Translations under genes and position numbers: made by a program
Part shown: piece by piece, positions 47,201 through 57,891 of the stretch
How the letters are laid out: every line of letters starts with the position of its first letter
Position numbering within the stretch: the first letter of the stretch is position 1
DNA from: Dactylorhiza incarnata
Taxonomy: Eukaryota > Streptophyta > Magnoliopsida > Asparagales > Orchidaceae
DNA length: 64,000 nucleotides
NCBI GenBank assembly: GCA_033032865.1
Contig: JAWHQI010000228.1
Coordinates: 2,022,501-2,086,500, forward strand
Reading direction: 5' to 3'
The notes under the pieces: generated by a model
Seen by the model: only the letters and a program-made list of their open reading frames with translations
What the model was told of the DNA's origin: nothing
The model's database searches: none

Positions 47201-47592
47201 GCAAAAATTATCAGGGAACTCTAGCATGGAGATCCAAAAATGCTCATGGGATGACTGTTGTCCATCACAAAGTCCAGACGCTTTTCCTTGCATCGGATGA
47301 CAGAATCATAACTGGACAACCAGTCCATACCCAATATCACGTCAAAGTCTTCTAGTTCCAGCACCTTGAGATCAGCAAACGCCAAGAAATATCCTAAGAG
47401 GACGGGGCATCTCCGGATGCGCTGGTTCGAGGATACCAAATAACCAGAAGGAACCTTAACGAGGAACAAATCCTTGCCCAACTCAGGGGTCAAACAATGG
47501 CGCTCGACGAAAGTCCTAGACACGAATGAATGGGTAGCACCAGAATCAAACAGAACACGCGCCCAACGACTCTTTACCATAACTCTCCCCAT
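44232..47592 (-). pseudogene. Element I pol: protease, RT, RNase H, integrase (broken)
   Basis: From 47592 down: retropepsin with LFDSGATHSFVS and DVILGMDWL (47221-47592), a stop-containing gap, then RT (45541-47166) with [38 protein letters not shown] and the catalytic FIDDVLVYS. RNase H follows ([37 protein letters not shown]). A frameshift near 45655 leads to the integrase zinc segment (45365-45655), a broken core and STAYHPQTNGQTERVNQ (44862-45044), then the GPFQVVERIG module and chromodomain-like tail (44232-44747). At least one frameshift and several stops make it non-functional. The domain order RT-RNase H-integrase is that of Gypsy. Confidence 0.9.
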
Positions 47593-47739
47593 AAATGCGC
47601 AAAAGAAACTAGTCTAACGCAACGAAACTAAACCGAAACTTAACAGCTAGATTGAAGTCTAACCTGAGATCACTTAGGTCGAGGACTGCGCTTGCTCTTG
47701 GGTTATCACGTTCAGCTTTCCTATCCCTTTGTCTTGATG

Positions 47740-48921
47740 CTACGGCGGCGGCAAGGCTTGAAGTGGAACTGGCTGCAACGGGGGTTGGACTCGCGGACAT
47801 TGGAACTTCATGTGCCCTTTCTGCCCGCACTGGAAGCAAACTTTTTCCTTGGTCCAACACTGGGCCTCAGCATGCCCCTTCTGCTTGCATAACGGGCAAA
47901 GCACCTCTCCTTTCGGAGCACTCTGGATTGCCAGCACTCGTTGTTGCTTCTGAACTCCCTTTCTCTTGAAACATTTCTCAACTGGATGGCCAGGGCGGCC
48001 ACAGAAACAGCATGCTTCTCTGCTTCCTTTCTTCGGAGCCGTGCCAGGTGCACCAGAACTCCCTTCTTCTCCAGTCTTCCTCTTTCCCTTCTTCACTGCC
48101 GATCCTCGGTTCTTGGCATTATCAATCGCCTCCACCTTCAGTGCTGCCTCAACTACCTCAGCGTACTTCTACGACCTGTACGCGCTAGCCAGCTGCTGGA
48201 TGTCGGTGTGGAGAACACCCAGAAATCTCTTCACCCTACCTTCTTCCGAGGATACCAGGGCTGGGGCAAACCTACTCAGCTTGCAAAACTCAATTTCGTA
48301 CTCACTTACTGAGAGCTGCCTCTACTTCAGATGCAGGAAGTCATTTATTAATCGGTCTCATTCTACTGACGTCAGGAACTTCCTTATCAGCATCCCTTTG
48401 AAGGTTTCCCACGTACATCCTCTATTAAGATCTTCCTTCTCCCTCAACCACCAGCTCTTTGTGAAGCCCTTTAGCTGGTACATGGCAATCATCACCCTTT
48501 GATCCGCGGTGATCCCTGAATACGAGAACATCTCCTCCATGGTTATAAGCCAATTGTCCAAGGCCACGAAGTCAGCTCGTCCGTCATACGATGGAGGTCC
48601 CAACCTCTGAAAGTGCGAAATGAAGTTCATTTCCGGCGGTATCTCTACTGGGAGTACCAGGGGAGTAGGAGGGGTAGGAAAGGTCTGCTCTACTACGGGG
48701 GCCTGCATCGCGGTTTGCTGCCTTACACCGGCAGACAACAATGCCTCAACTTGCGACTGCATCGAAACCATTTGCCTCGTCAGAGCCTCATTGCTCTGGC
48801 GCAGACTCTCGATCAAAGCTTCACTCTGCGCTCCAGACGACTCGCCCTCCGACTGAGGAGTCAATCTAGTCGCAACTCGCTTACACACCACTTCTGCTAA
48901 AATGCATAAACTTACAATCAA
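47740..48921 (-). pseudogene. Element I gag (broken)
   Basis: The 48358-48921 piece holds the gag core (FQRLGPPSYDGRAD, MYQLKGFTKSWWLREKEDL). 47740-48135 holds three consecutive CCHC knuckles: CCFCGRPGHPVEKC, CPLCKQKGHAEAQC and CFQCGQKGHMKFQC. Between them (48136-48357) the frame is broken. Three knuckles close together are unusual compared with the one typical of many Gypsy gags. Plus-strand ORFs over this region are shadows. Confidence 0.85.
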
Positions 48922-49558
48922 AACTTAAACTTACACTAAGACTGCTCTGCTTAGTTCAGAACATACATTTACAAATACTTGCTATTGCTACCACCTTGCT
49001 CTGTGATTTTATGATGTCATGCTAAAACCTGGGATGATACTACATCATCAGTTGTGACTCATGCAAAGGTCATGAATGCACAAATTTTCTTGTGTTTGTT
49101 TTGAAATCATGGGTGTACGCGTGTCATCATATAAATCTTTAGCTTGGCACGGGTGCTTTATGCGATGTTATGATTTGCATGTTGTGCTATGCATTCTAAG
49201 AAAAGCCTTAATGCATGTTATGAGCGGCTTACACATGAAATATTATGCACCCCATAATACATTATATCGCATGCAACGAAAAATAGAAATCGAGCTACTG
49301 GACATCCATGGGACTGGTGTTATGCATCACATACTACATAACAGTCACATGTTGTCACCTATGAGGATCCATATACAAACACATATTATGCATCCCATAC
49401 TACATAATATGCCATGTATACTTCTTATCATGCTTATAAGTGTAGTGTTCATGCTTCAGCCAAGACGTACAGACGCACTTCGGTGTGTGTATGCAATGAG
49501 ACCAAACAACTAAACTATATCAGAATTAGTCACTCGACCGACTTGTCGATATAACCTG
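48922..49558 (-). other. Element I leader between primer site and gag
   Basis: This is about 640 bases without supported coding sequence. It contains three ATTATGCA(C/T)CCCATAATAC-like phrases (49240-49410), a local imperfect repeat. Confidence 0.5.
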
Positions 49559-49570
49559 CCTCTGATACCA
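49559..49570 (-). promoter_or_regulatory. Element I primer-binding site (tRNA-iMet)
   Basis: The minus strand reads TGGTATCAGAGG two bases inside the right LTR. Confidence 0.9.
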
Positions 49571-49572
49571 AC

Positions 49573-50541
49573 TGTCACAACCCGCATTTTCTCAGCAATT
49601 AGAAATATCAGAGTAGAGAGAATACGCATCATGATGTCACGTCATGCAGGAGACAACTACATACGCTCAGGCAGAAACCTAATTCTTATTGTTTACAAAA
49701 CGGGTTTTCATGATGATTCATTTTTTGAAATCACTTATCAGATCTGGGTTAAGGACCGTGTCTCTCAGTTCGTGGATCAACTAGTCCACAGAAGAAAATA
49801 TATATGTAAAATTTGCAGAGGAAAAAGTACTTGGTTTGGTTCAATTAAGGTCCTATATGCACGTGATGTCTGGACGTAAAGGAAACAATATGCACATATC
49901 TAGATTTATATTTTGGCATGAAGATACTTGTATGTGACATAAATATAAGGATTTGATCACTCAAATATGCGATGAGGATAGAAGAAAATCATTTTTTATA
50001 ACTATAATGCACCTAGGAATAAATCTTTCCCAGAGAGCAAGATATACGAGATCGAAAAGTAGTGGCAATAACTAGCAAGTCAACTACAATGCAACAAAGA
50101 GAGGCACAATGGGCGTCAACAACCTGACACCAACCCATTGGCTTCAAACTAGCATGTCTGAACACAAGAAGAAAACTAACTACTACTACCTCGCAGCAGC
50201 GGGGTAAGACATCAGCTACAACTCCCTAGGTCTTCGAACTACGCCTCTAGCTACTATAGCTCAGCACTTGAGGCATTCAATAAAAACAAAGAACGCCTCA
50301 GCAAGGAAAGCACAAGTGGCAGAAGAACATAAAAGTTTTACGAAACAAGGAAAATAAAAGGCTTAAGGGGTACCAACCCAAGTCAAACTTACAGAAAAGA
50401 AGCTCCAAAGCATAGAGCTAAACAACGGACCAATTGCACCAATACCCTTTTTGAGATACAGGTAAAGTTCATTTATCTTGGTACTTCTATTTATGAGACT
50501 GATCAACTCAAATTAAACGAGTGGCGGTCCTTTATCCACTG
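49573..50541 (-). repeat. Element I right (5') LTR, first 969 bases
   Basis: It is co-linear and highly similar to 41546-42511. Similarity ends abruptly at TTTATCCACTG, where element K begins. Confidence 0.9.
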
Positions 50542-52278
50542 TGTTAGTTATTGGGTGTCAACTTATCACCTAGAGGTGGGTGAATGGGTTTTTCAAATTA
50601 TTTTATCCCGTTAGGTGTTCTTTGATTTCTGGTTAAAAGATCTATAGATTAGAATAGCACAAGACAAAAAGCACGCAAGAACTTATAGAGGTTCCTCAAG
50701 ACCGGGTGTCTTGAGTAGTCCTCTGTCCCTCTGCGCCTACCTAGCAGTGTGCTAGGCTCGGCAAACTCCGCCAAAGCTTTAGGCCAGCAAGCCTTACAAC
50801 ATGGACCCACAAGTCCTACAGCATAAGCCCGCAAGCCCTTACTGCACCCGAGCACGCAAGCTCGACACTCAGGCCCTCAAGCCCTACACAACACAGACCC
50901 GCAAGTCCTGTGCCTACAGCCTAGGCCCGCAAGCCCTTACTGCACCCAAGCCTTCAAGCTCGACAATATCGGACCCGCAAGTCCACTGCCCTGGCCCTCA
51001 AGCCTCACAGCTCTCCAGCCCTCAAGCTAGACAATATTGGACCCGCAAGTCCACTTCCCCTGGCCCTCAAGCCTCACAGCTCTCCAGCCCTCAAGCTAGA
51101 CACTTAGGCCCTCAAGCCTTACAACAATGATAGATTTATAGTAATGAAAACTATTTCTTCTTCCTGATGAAGATCGGCAACTTAGCCTGATGGAGATCGG
51201 CAACTTAGCCTGATGGAGATCGGCTTCTTAGACGTGAAGAAGATGCTTCTTGATTTGTCGTTTTCAGCACTAGATCTTCTTCAGCCTCCTCTTCTTTTGC
51301 CTGATGTTGATCGGCTTCTTATCAGTCAATGGAGATGACTGATTCTTCTGAGAACGCTTGATTCTTGTTCTCTACTTGTTCTTCTTCTTCTCTGCAGAAT
51401 GTACTGTTGTATTGAAGAGTAACGGCGGGATTCTTTTTCGTTCTTGTCTCTCTATTTTTCTAGTGCATCACTGTTCCCTTTTATAGTTTCGAGAAAATGC
51501 TCAACGGTCATGAAAAGTGTCCTTTAATGTCAAATACCCATTCCGCAAGAAGCACGCACTGATTGGACAATCAGGCGGCGGCATTAAATGCATGACAGCG
51601 CGTCCGCAACATTTGAATTCCATCTAGTTGGTGTTCCCAGCTTTATGACGATACAGACAGCGTCTTGACGACAGGCTTCGTCGTTGTCTTAGACCTTGGT
51701 AGATCTTCAAGTCTTCTTGCCTCTGCCTCTGACGCTGATGTCTCGAAGATACGAGATATTCTGGCGTTTCTGCATATACAACGATATGTTATCTCTGTCT
51801 GTGTCGTCGTGATCTTCTTTCTTGCAGACTGTCGTCGTAATCACTTTGTTCTTTCGACGACATGAGCGATATCATGTCGACAGACTATACTTTAGCAACT
51901 GCTTATCTTCAGCTGTCCTTCTTCAGTCTTCTCGACGTCACTCCTTCTTTACGACGATGTAGTTGTCATCAATCTAACTTAGCCTCTTCATCATGATGAC
52001 AAGCATACTTTGTCGATGATATCTCCCATTCTTCTCGACGACGCAGACACAAACATTCTTCTTTTCTTTGCCAATCATCTCAACGATGTACTTGTACTTG
52101 TTGACGATATGTCCAGCCTTTTTCGATGATATTATACTTAGGAAGGTTGTTGAAGTACTGGATATATAGTCTCATCTCTGCAAGCATGAACTAGACATGA
52201 CATTAAATACAACTTGCACTTATCATTGAGCTGAGCACTTCTTCAAATCAGGAACACTGCTGGGCACTGTTCCCAACA
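50542..52278 (-). repeat. Element K left LTR (Copia-type, 1.7 kb)
   Basis: It starts TGTTAG at the break in element I and ends TTCCCAACA before a polypurine tract. The minus-strand TATAAAA is at 51479-51485. U3 (51490-52278) is rich in CGACGA/TCGTCG and contains CGACATGA and TCATGTCG six bases apart (51857-51878). R-U5 holds an irregular repeat of CCCGCAAGTCC and GCCCTCAAGC phrases (50799-51125). Only one LTR is in view, so the boundaries rest on the break point, the termini and the tract. Confidence 0.7.
50799..51125. repeat. CCCTCAAGCC / CCCGCAAGTCC irregular repeat
   Basis: Two near-identical 70-base blocks (about 50955-51045 and 51030-51110) and several shorter units are seen. The ORF across it is a by-product. 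Confidence 0.75.
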
Positions 52279-52298
52279 ATCTCCACCTATTTGAAGAA
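52279..52298 (-). promoter_or_regulatory. Element K polypurine tract
   Basis: The minus strand reads CAAATAGGTGGAGAT before the LTR terminus, the form common in plant Copia elements. Confidence 0.7.
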
Positions 52299-52654
52299 GT
52301 CCAAACTTATCTCAATGATAAATGCCATATACATAAAGATTTTTTAACATTTCAGGTAACAGAATCACATCAAGCAGCAATCACAAAAAAATAGAATAAA
52401 TGTTCTTGAAACAAAACACCAGGCACATAAATAGATTAAATGTCCTTGAATGAAAGTTATCATTCATTTGCCCCATTCTAATTTAGAATTTAATTAAGTG
52501 CTCTTCAGCGTCTGCTGCTGCTCGCCACTTTGGCTTTCTGCTTTTGCCTCTGATAATAGTTGATTGGCATTGGAATCTTCTTAGGAGAGGGATGAGGACC
52601 TTGTGGAAATGCTAGATTGTGATTCTTCCTCCTTTCCAGCTGCTTCAGATGTTT

Positions 52655-54581
52655 CTACCATTCAACTGACTGGTATACCCTATGATAGTCCTCCTGAGGG
52701 TATCCAAACTGTATCCATGATTCTGTTATTATTTCTCTTGAGACAGGACTCCACCTTCCTGATTGTGGATCCAGCTCAACTTCCCTCAGTCTCTTTTGTC
52801 GGTACTGGTTGCTCTGAATTCTCTTTCTTTTCTTGGAGGTTGCTGATTCTCCGAATTCTATGCTATACTCCGCTGAGTCAGTGCTTGCAGAAGGGTTGGC
52901 AGACTCATATACTGATGGGGGTTTTTGCATTGTCTGCTTTATTTAATTTGTTATCCACATTGCCTGATGTGAACCAGCGTTTATTATCTCATTCTCCCCC
53001 TTTTGGACTTGTTCCATTACCCTTTCTTCAAGACCTTCTCTGACCAGAGTCAGCTGTTCATGCAGATGTTGTTCAGTCACATCCAAGTTGTTCCTTTCTT
53101 CAAGTAGATGGGTATCTAGTGTATGAGCATTCTCATTGATTCTATTCAGAATTTGATTCCTGTTATTGGTGGTACCCGTTTCTATATGTTCAAACGCATA
53201 GTCCACATTGTTTGAGAATGTTACTTGATTAGTCAGGATCTTGTGGGTTTGATGTCCCACTTTATTGACTTCCTCACACATCTTTTCAATTGTTGGAGCT
53301 GCCAGAGTGTAGAAGTGAGCGCACTGGGTGTTGAGGTGGAGTATGTCGCTCTTTACTTTCTGGATCTCGCCCTTCACATCTTTCTTTAGATTATCCACAG
53401 TCTTTACAATAAATTGCTCTAATTGCTTTCGCTGAGCAGTTAGTAGAGCTGACATCATGTGAAGGAGAGAACCTGGCTGAGCCGAAGATGGCTCAGCAGC
53501 TTGTTCGTCTTCATCTTCTCCTTTTTGTGGAGCTTCTTCAGAGATATCTGCAGATGATTCTTTACTTATGAGGATTGCCACTTTGGCTTTCCCTTGGACA
53601 TCTTCTGGTACTGTCTCATTTGGATATGTAAGCATATTCTTACTTGCTACGATTAGTTCTCTGCCGTCTGACTGAGTGATGTCTTCCATGGGCTCAAACA
53701 TAGTGCCTTGATCTTCTAGGGCAGAGTACCCCAGTTGGGTCTCCCCCCGCAACTTGTGCATCACCTTGGGATGAGCCTCCAGCAGGGAGATCCCCATCAA
53801 TCATCTCTGCGATTTGGGCTGAGCTCCCAAGTTGGGACTCCCCCTCAGCAGGAACACTCCCCAAGTTGGGGTTTCTATCTTCTTCAATAACCTCTGTGGG
53901 AGCAGGTTCTGGTACTGTTCCTGGAAAATCCCTTAGGGTGGAAGTCTCCCCCTCATACGTACCAGGGATTGGGGGTATGTCGTCGGAGCTGCTGGACGAA
54001 TCATCTTTGGAGGGATCTATTGGTGCTGCTGGTTTCTTTGGAGCAGGTTGGACACCAGATGAAGGTTTAGGGATAAACCTATCCCATCGATCAAGCATCT
54101 TTGCATCCAGTCATTTAGAGTAGTGCAGGGGCACTCCCATACTTCTGTGTAACACATCATCGAGGTTGTGCAGAAGGAAGAGGGACATAATTCTTCCATA
54201 GGAGGGGGTCTTCAGGATACTCTTTAATCTCTGGAAAAGAAATCTGCTCCAGTCGGTCTTCTTGGTTAGAATTATCCTTTTCATGACGACAAACATCTCC
54301 TTAGAGATTCAGTCGTGCGACCCAGGTTTGCATAGCAGCACCTTTCCCACGATGTCTGCTAGCAATTTTCCTTTCTGGTTGAACTCATTCCTCTTGATGG
54401 ACCCGTAGGTCTTCCCGGTATGGCCGCACCAGGAGTAGCTGGCCGAGATATACTCCAGTGTCAGCTCTTCTTCCTCTCCCCCTTTAATTTTTGGTGTAGT
54501 GGTAGAACTTTCAGTAGTTAGATTCACCGTCATCTGCTCTTTGTTATACCCCTTGTTGTCCTCCGCTTCATCCTCCCACAC
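52655..54581 (-). pseudogene. Element K env-position ORF, plant-transposon-protein-like with coiled coil (broken)
   Basis: Minus-strand pieces read one after another: 54309-54581 (YSWCGHTGKTYGSIKRNEF, VGKVLLCKPGSHD), 54111-54296 (SRFLFQRLKSILKTPSYG, LLHNLDDVLHRSMGVPLHY), 53694-54098 (MLDRWDRFIPKP, then a Ser/Asp/Pro-rich stretch), 52943-53800 (long coiled coil: LLTAQRKQLEQFIVKTVDNL onward) and 52655-52930 (basic, KKRKRIQSN). Stops and frame changes join them. The order globular part, acidic linker, coiled coil, basic end recalls the antisense ORF of Sire2 in layout, but here it runs with the element, where an env-like gene would be. No gag or pol is visible. I do not know its function. Confidence 0.6.
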
Positions 54582-54628
54582 GGTGCCTAGGAGCCATTGG
54601 GGGTGGGGTGGGGAACATAAGGCTTAGT
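54524..54628 (+). repeat. Inverted piece of a G-family LTR at the start of the K ORF
   Basis: On the minus strand the sequence CTCCTAGGCACCGTG, then GGATGAAGCGGAGGACA and CAAGGGGT, matches 19888-19935 of element G's LTR with few changes. Weaker similarity extends over about 100 bases. The ORF's first codons therefore overlap LTR-derived sequence. Confidence 0.7.
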
Positions 54629-54733
54629 TGTAACAACCCGAGCACTATAGACCGTGGGCTAGTGAATTAACGGCTCCGGATCTATAAGGCTCGGGTCGTT
54701 ACAAAAAAGTGCAAACGACCCGAGCCTTATAGA
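54629..54733. repeat. Strong hairpin and 75-bp TGTAAC...GTTACA unit
   Basis: 54681-54700 (TCTATAAGGCTCGGGTCGTT) is the exact reverse complement of 54714-54733 with a 13-base loop. Separately, 54629-54703 begins TGTAACAACCCGAGC and ends GCTCGGGTCGTTACA, inverted repeats with one mismatch. Confidence 0.8.
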
Positions 54734-54890
54734 CACCTCCGCCAGCACACTGGACCGGGGCTGCAGCCCGTACACCCCAACGCATCCGTCTATGCCTGTT
54801 TCTTAGCGCAGCGCGTTGTTGATGGCAGGTCTCGAACCCCCGCCACCCTTGATGAGAAACCTTCAACAATTCTCATCACCAACTGAGCTC
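54704..54890 (-). mobile_element. tRNA-derived SINE-like unit
   Basis: Read on the minus strand from 54890, AGCTCAGTTGGT fits an RNA polymerase III A box. GGTTCGAGACC (54828-54838) is a B box about 40 bases on, and the unit ends in a short T run (54704-54709 as A6 on the plus strand). It abuts the LTR-like CACAACCCGCATTTTC. ACAACCCG occurs at 54633-54640 and 54891-54898 and may be its target duplication, which would extend the insertion to 54641. The cloverleaf is not preserved, so it is not a working tRNA. Confidence 0.6.
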
Positions 54891-56982
54891 ACAACCCGCA
54901 TTTTCTCCGTATTAAATAATACGTCAGAGCAAGAGAAAATACGCGCCGTGATGCCACGCCGTGCATGGGACAACTGCATGCGCTCAGGCAAAACCTACTC
55001 CTATTACATATCATGAAAAACCATGGATTTATAATTTAAAAACATAATTTAAGTTCATTTTATTAACCGTGTCCCTCGGTTATGCGGGTCAACTAACCCA
55101 TGAATAACAGTGTAAGTAGAAATATGCAGCGGAAAATACTTGGTTTTATTTACTTATTATCCTATATAAGCATGACAATCGATTAATATCACATGATATG
55201 CAGACTTCTAGGTTTAATTTAAGTACAAAATAGCTATTTATAACCTTTAGAATAAAGTGACATTCATTTTGAAAAGGCGTTATGAAGGAATGATATAAGT
55301 CTGTTATACTTAAAATACCTAACATGCAATCCTAATATAAAGCTTCCCAGAGAGCAAGTAAACTACTATAAAATAGCAAGAGACAATTAGCAGCTAGCAA
55401 AGTGTCCAAAATCAACACCACTCTGTGAGTGTCAACAACCTAACACGAACCCACAGACCACAAAAGCATGCCTGAACTATAAATAAAACAAAACCACGAA
55501 CAACTACCTCACAACGGTGAGGTGAGACAGTCATAGCTACTACTGCAACACCGAAAACACCAGCTCTAGCTCCATTGATAGCTACTACTCTAAACCTGAG
55601 GCATTCACAAGAGAGAACGCCTCAGCAAGAAAGTACAAGTGGAGGGAGAAAACTAAACAAAAGTAAACAACGGTCAACAGGGGTACCAACCCAAGACCGA
55701 CTATACATAAAGAAAGAGCAGTAAGAAAGCTAAGTAAGCAACAGAAGGCACCTACGAGAATAATCACGTGTACCTGACTACCCAAGCGCGGTAGAAAGCT
55801 AGGGCTAAAATGCCCGGCTATAATAAGATTATAACGTCATTACAAAATTTCAGAAATAAATTATTTAGTAACAACACCGGTAAAATTCCGGTGACTGTGG
55901 GGGAATACCTCCGCCAGCACACCCATAGAACAAACTCCACAAGGGGCCCAAGGGAAAGGTGGTCTCATAGCCTAACACACCCGAACTGGAAAAAATATCC
56001 AGTAACTGCGGTGGGAGATCCCTCCGCCAGCACTCCAACAGTAAAACAACAACAACCAGCAAACCAACACGGGTAAAATCCCGTAAAATATTCAATTTAT
56101 GAGCAGGGCACTGCGGCGGTAGTTTTAATCTACCAACCCCAACATCCCCAAATCAACTACTTATATCTCGAGAAAGGCACGACTAAACTAGACTAGTTAC
56201 CACTAGTCTTAACGCACGGAATTTGGCAAGGCAAATCAGCCTTGTCAAATCATAACCCAAACTCTTGGAATAAATTCGACGCACACGCTCGACTGAAACG
56301 GGGCCCACTCAGTGAGTGATCAACCTCAGGACTGGTGGAAGGACTCAATCAACGGACTTATTTACACGAAGCGACAAATTTGATGAGCGAAGCTCGATCG
56401 ACGAACGCAAAATGGACTTGACGGCGCACGCGGCCGATTATACACAACAAAAATATCATTAATTTGATAGGAAAAAGAGGGGAAAATATCTACGATCGCG
56501 TGTCACAAATTTAGCGAAATAGGGCAATCCAACGAAATTTCGGCGGCGGCGAGCACGCAAAAACGGGCTTCCGACGCGGCGAGACACAATTTCAAGCAAT
56601 TAAAAATTATTCTAACAATCCTACGATTATCAATTTGGAGCAAGGGAATGGGAAAACCACCACTTGCCTTAGGTTTTGCCGGAAAAATTTTCCGAATCGC
56701 TCCACGTCGTAGATCGGGGTGAGAGAAGGCGGGAGAAGTCAAGATCTACAAGAAATCGGGCGAAAAGAGGTTAGGGCCGAAAAATCCTAACGAAAAAGTT
56801 TCACGATACGGAAGGAAATTACCACGAGTGCGAAGCACTCGTCGAGAGCTTCCTGGATCTAATCTCGGTTCGCGATTTCGACCACCGGAGCTCCGTCGGC
56901 GGCGACCGGAAGATTCACGAACAGGACTCTCTCTCTTGTTTTTTTTTCTCTGGCTCAGGCGGAAACAGGAGGAAGGAGATGT
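54891..56982 (-). mobile_element. Diverged Gypsy LTR of the H/I family
   Basis: It opens ACAACCCGCATTTTCTCC and follows the element I LTR in diverged, co-linear form (ACGCCGTGCATGGGACAACT, CTTCCCAGAGAGCAAG, AGAACGCCTCAGCAAG, GGGGTACCAACCCAAG). The right half (GAGAGCTTCCTGGATCT...CACCGGAGCTC) corresponds to the U3 end near 43570. Two CCTCCGCCAGCAC phrases recur. No primer site or coding part adjoins, so it may be a solo LTR. It is interrupted or ended by a foldback element at 56983. Confidence 0.7.
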
Positions 56983-57346
56983 ACAGATATCCTATATATA
57001 TACGAGCATCTTCGCACGGGCTACCGCCCGTGCTCGATGCTCTCCGCTTCGACAGTACCCCAGCAGCGACGGTACCTCCGCACAAACTCGGCCGCTCTCG
57101 AACGCTCGGTCAGTTGGCACGGTGGTTCGCGAGCGGCGGGAGCGGTGGTGCGCAGGGACACTGCCGAGGCGGGTTACCGTCGCGCAGGGCACGGGGGCTC
57201 TCCGTGCACTGTCAACTGAGCGAGCGTTCCAGAGCGACCGAGTTTGTGCGGAGGTACCGTCGCAGCTGGGGTACTGTCGAAGCGGAGAGTATCGAGCACG
57301 GGCGGTAGCCCGTGCGAAGATGCTCGTATTCATATAAGAGACTTGT
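56983..57346. mobile_element. Foldback MITE, copy 1
   Basis: Arms of about 125 bases at both ends are inverted repeats with few mismatches. Each arm starts with its own hairpin, GAGCATCTTCGCACGGGC and GCCCGTGCTCGATGCTC. Outer AT-rich ends (ACAGATATCCTATATA and an inverted counterpart) suggest the limits. Because the element is near-palindromic, similar ORFs appear on both strands; neither is a gene. It lies at the end of a Gypsy LTR. Confidence 0.85.
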
Positions 57347-57715
57347 GTCGTCTTTTTAAATTATGACGAAATTCAAATATTGTTTTGCTCGTATAAATTA
57401 AAAAATTGAAAATTTTGTAATAAAAAGAGGTAACATTAAAAAAGTTGAATGCTGGGGCAAAAAGGTAAAAAAATAATCAGAAGACTCTTTTATTACAAAT
57501 TAGTTTTTTTAATGTTAAAAAAATAAACAGAAGACGATTTATTTTTGTGAAATAGTTAACATGAACCTCAAAAATGATACTTTAGATCTTATATAATCCA
57601 CTAAATATAAAACAAAGATGTTTATTCAATGACCAAGAAAAAATAAAAAATACAAATAAATTTATTAATACTACTAATTAAGTGCTCAATAATTATTACG
57701 TAACCTAATTACGTA

Positions 57716-57832
57716 ATCCTAACGCCTCTCTCTCTTCTCCCCTCTTTCTCTCTCTTCTCCTCTCTCTCCTCCACCTCTCTCTCCTCCACCTCTCTCTCCT
57801 CCACCTCTCTCTCCTCTCTCTCTCTCTCACGC
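57716..57832. repeat. CT-rich repeat (13-bp CTCTCTCCTCCAC unit)
   Basis: Four exact copies of a 13-base unit lie within a longer CT-rich tract. The RERWRRERW ORF on the minus strand is its shadow. The surrounding 57347-57891 is AT-rich with no gene seen. Confidence 0.9.
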
Positions 57833-57891
57833 CTATTTTATTTTTGACGGACAAAACACGATAGCAAGGCTTAACTTTCTTATTATATAGT

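Larger units (their letters stand above)
41546..50541 (-). mobile_element. Element I: degenerate chromovirus-like Gypsy retrotransposon
   Basis: Left LTR 41546-44128, polypurine tract, integrase, RNase H/RT, protease, gag, leader, iMet primer site and the first 969 bases of the right LTR (49573-50541). The right LTR is then interrupted by element K and its remainder is not found in the window. The C-terminal VLWRNQGVESVTWELESALR points to the chromodomain-bearing (Tekay/Del-like) Gypsy group. Coding parts are broken by frameshifts and stops. Confidence 0.85.

Noticed and set aside
47652..48502. Plus-strand ORFs of 105-178 residues
   Set aside because: They are shadows of the minus-strand gag of element I, whose zinc knuckles fix the real frame.
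52603..53043. 146-residue plus-strand ORF
   Set aside because: It lies opposite the coiled-coil ORF of element K, whose residue pattern on the minus strand is the coherent one.
54828..54890. tRNA gene
   Set aside because: A and B boxes are present, but acceptor and anticodon stems are not complementary; it is a SINE head, not a tRNA gene.
56979..57337. Overlapping ORFs of 169, 109 and 113 residues on both strands
   Set aside because: The sequence is near-palindromic (foldback element), so GC-rich open frames mirror each other; they match no protein family.
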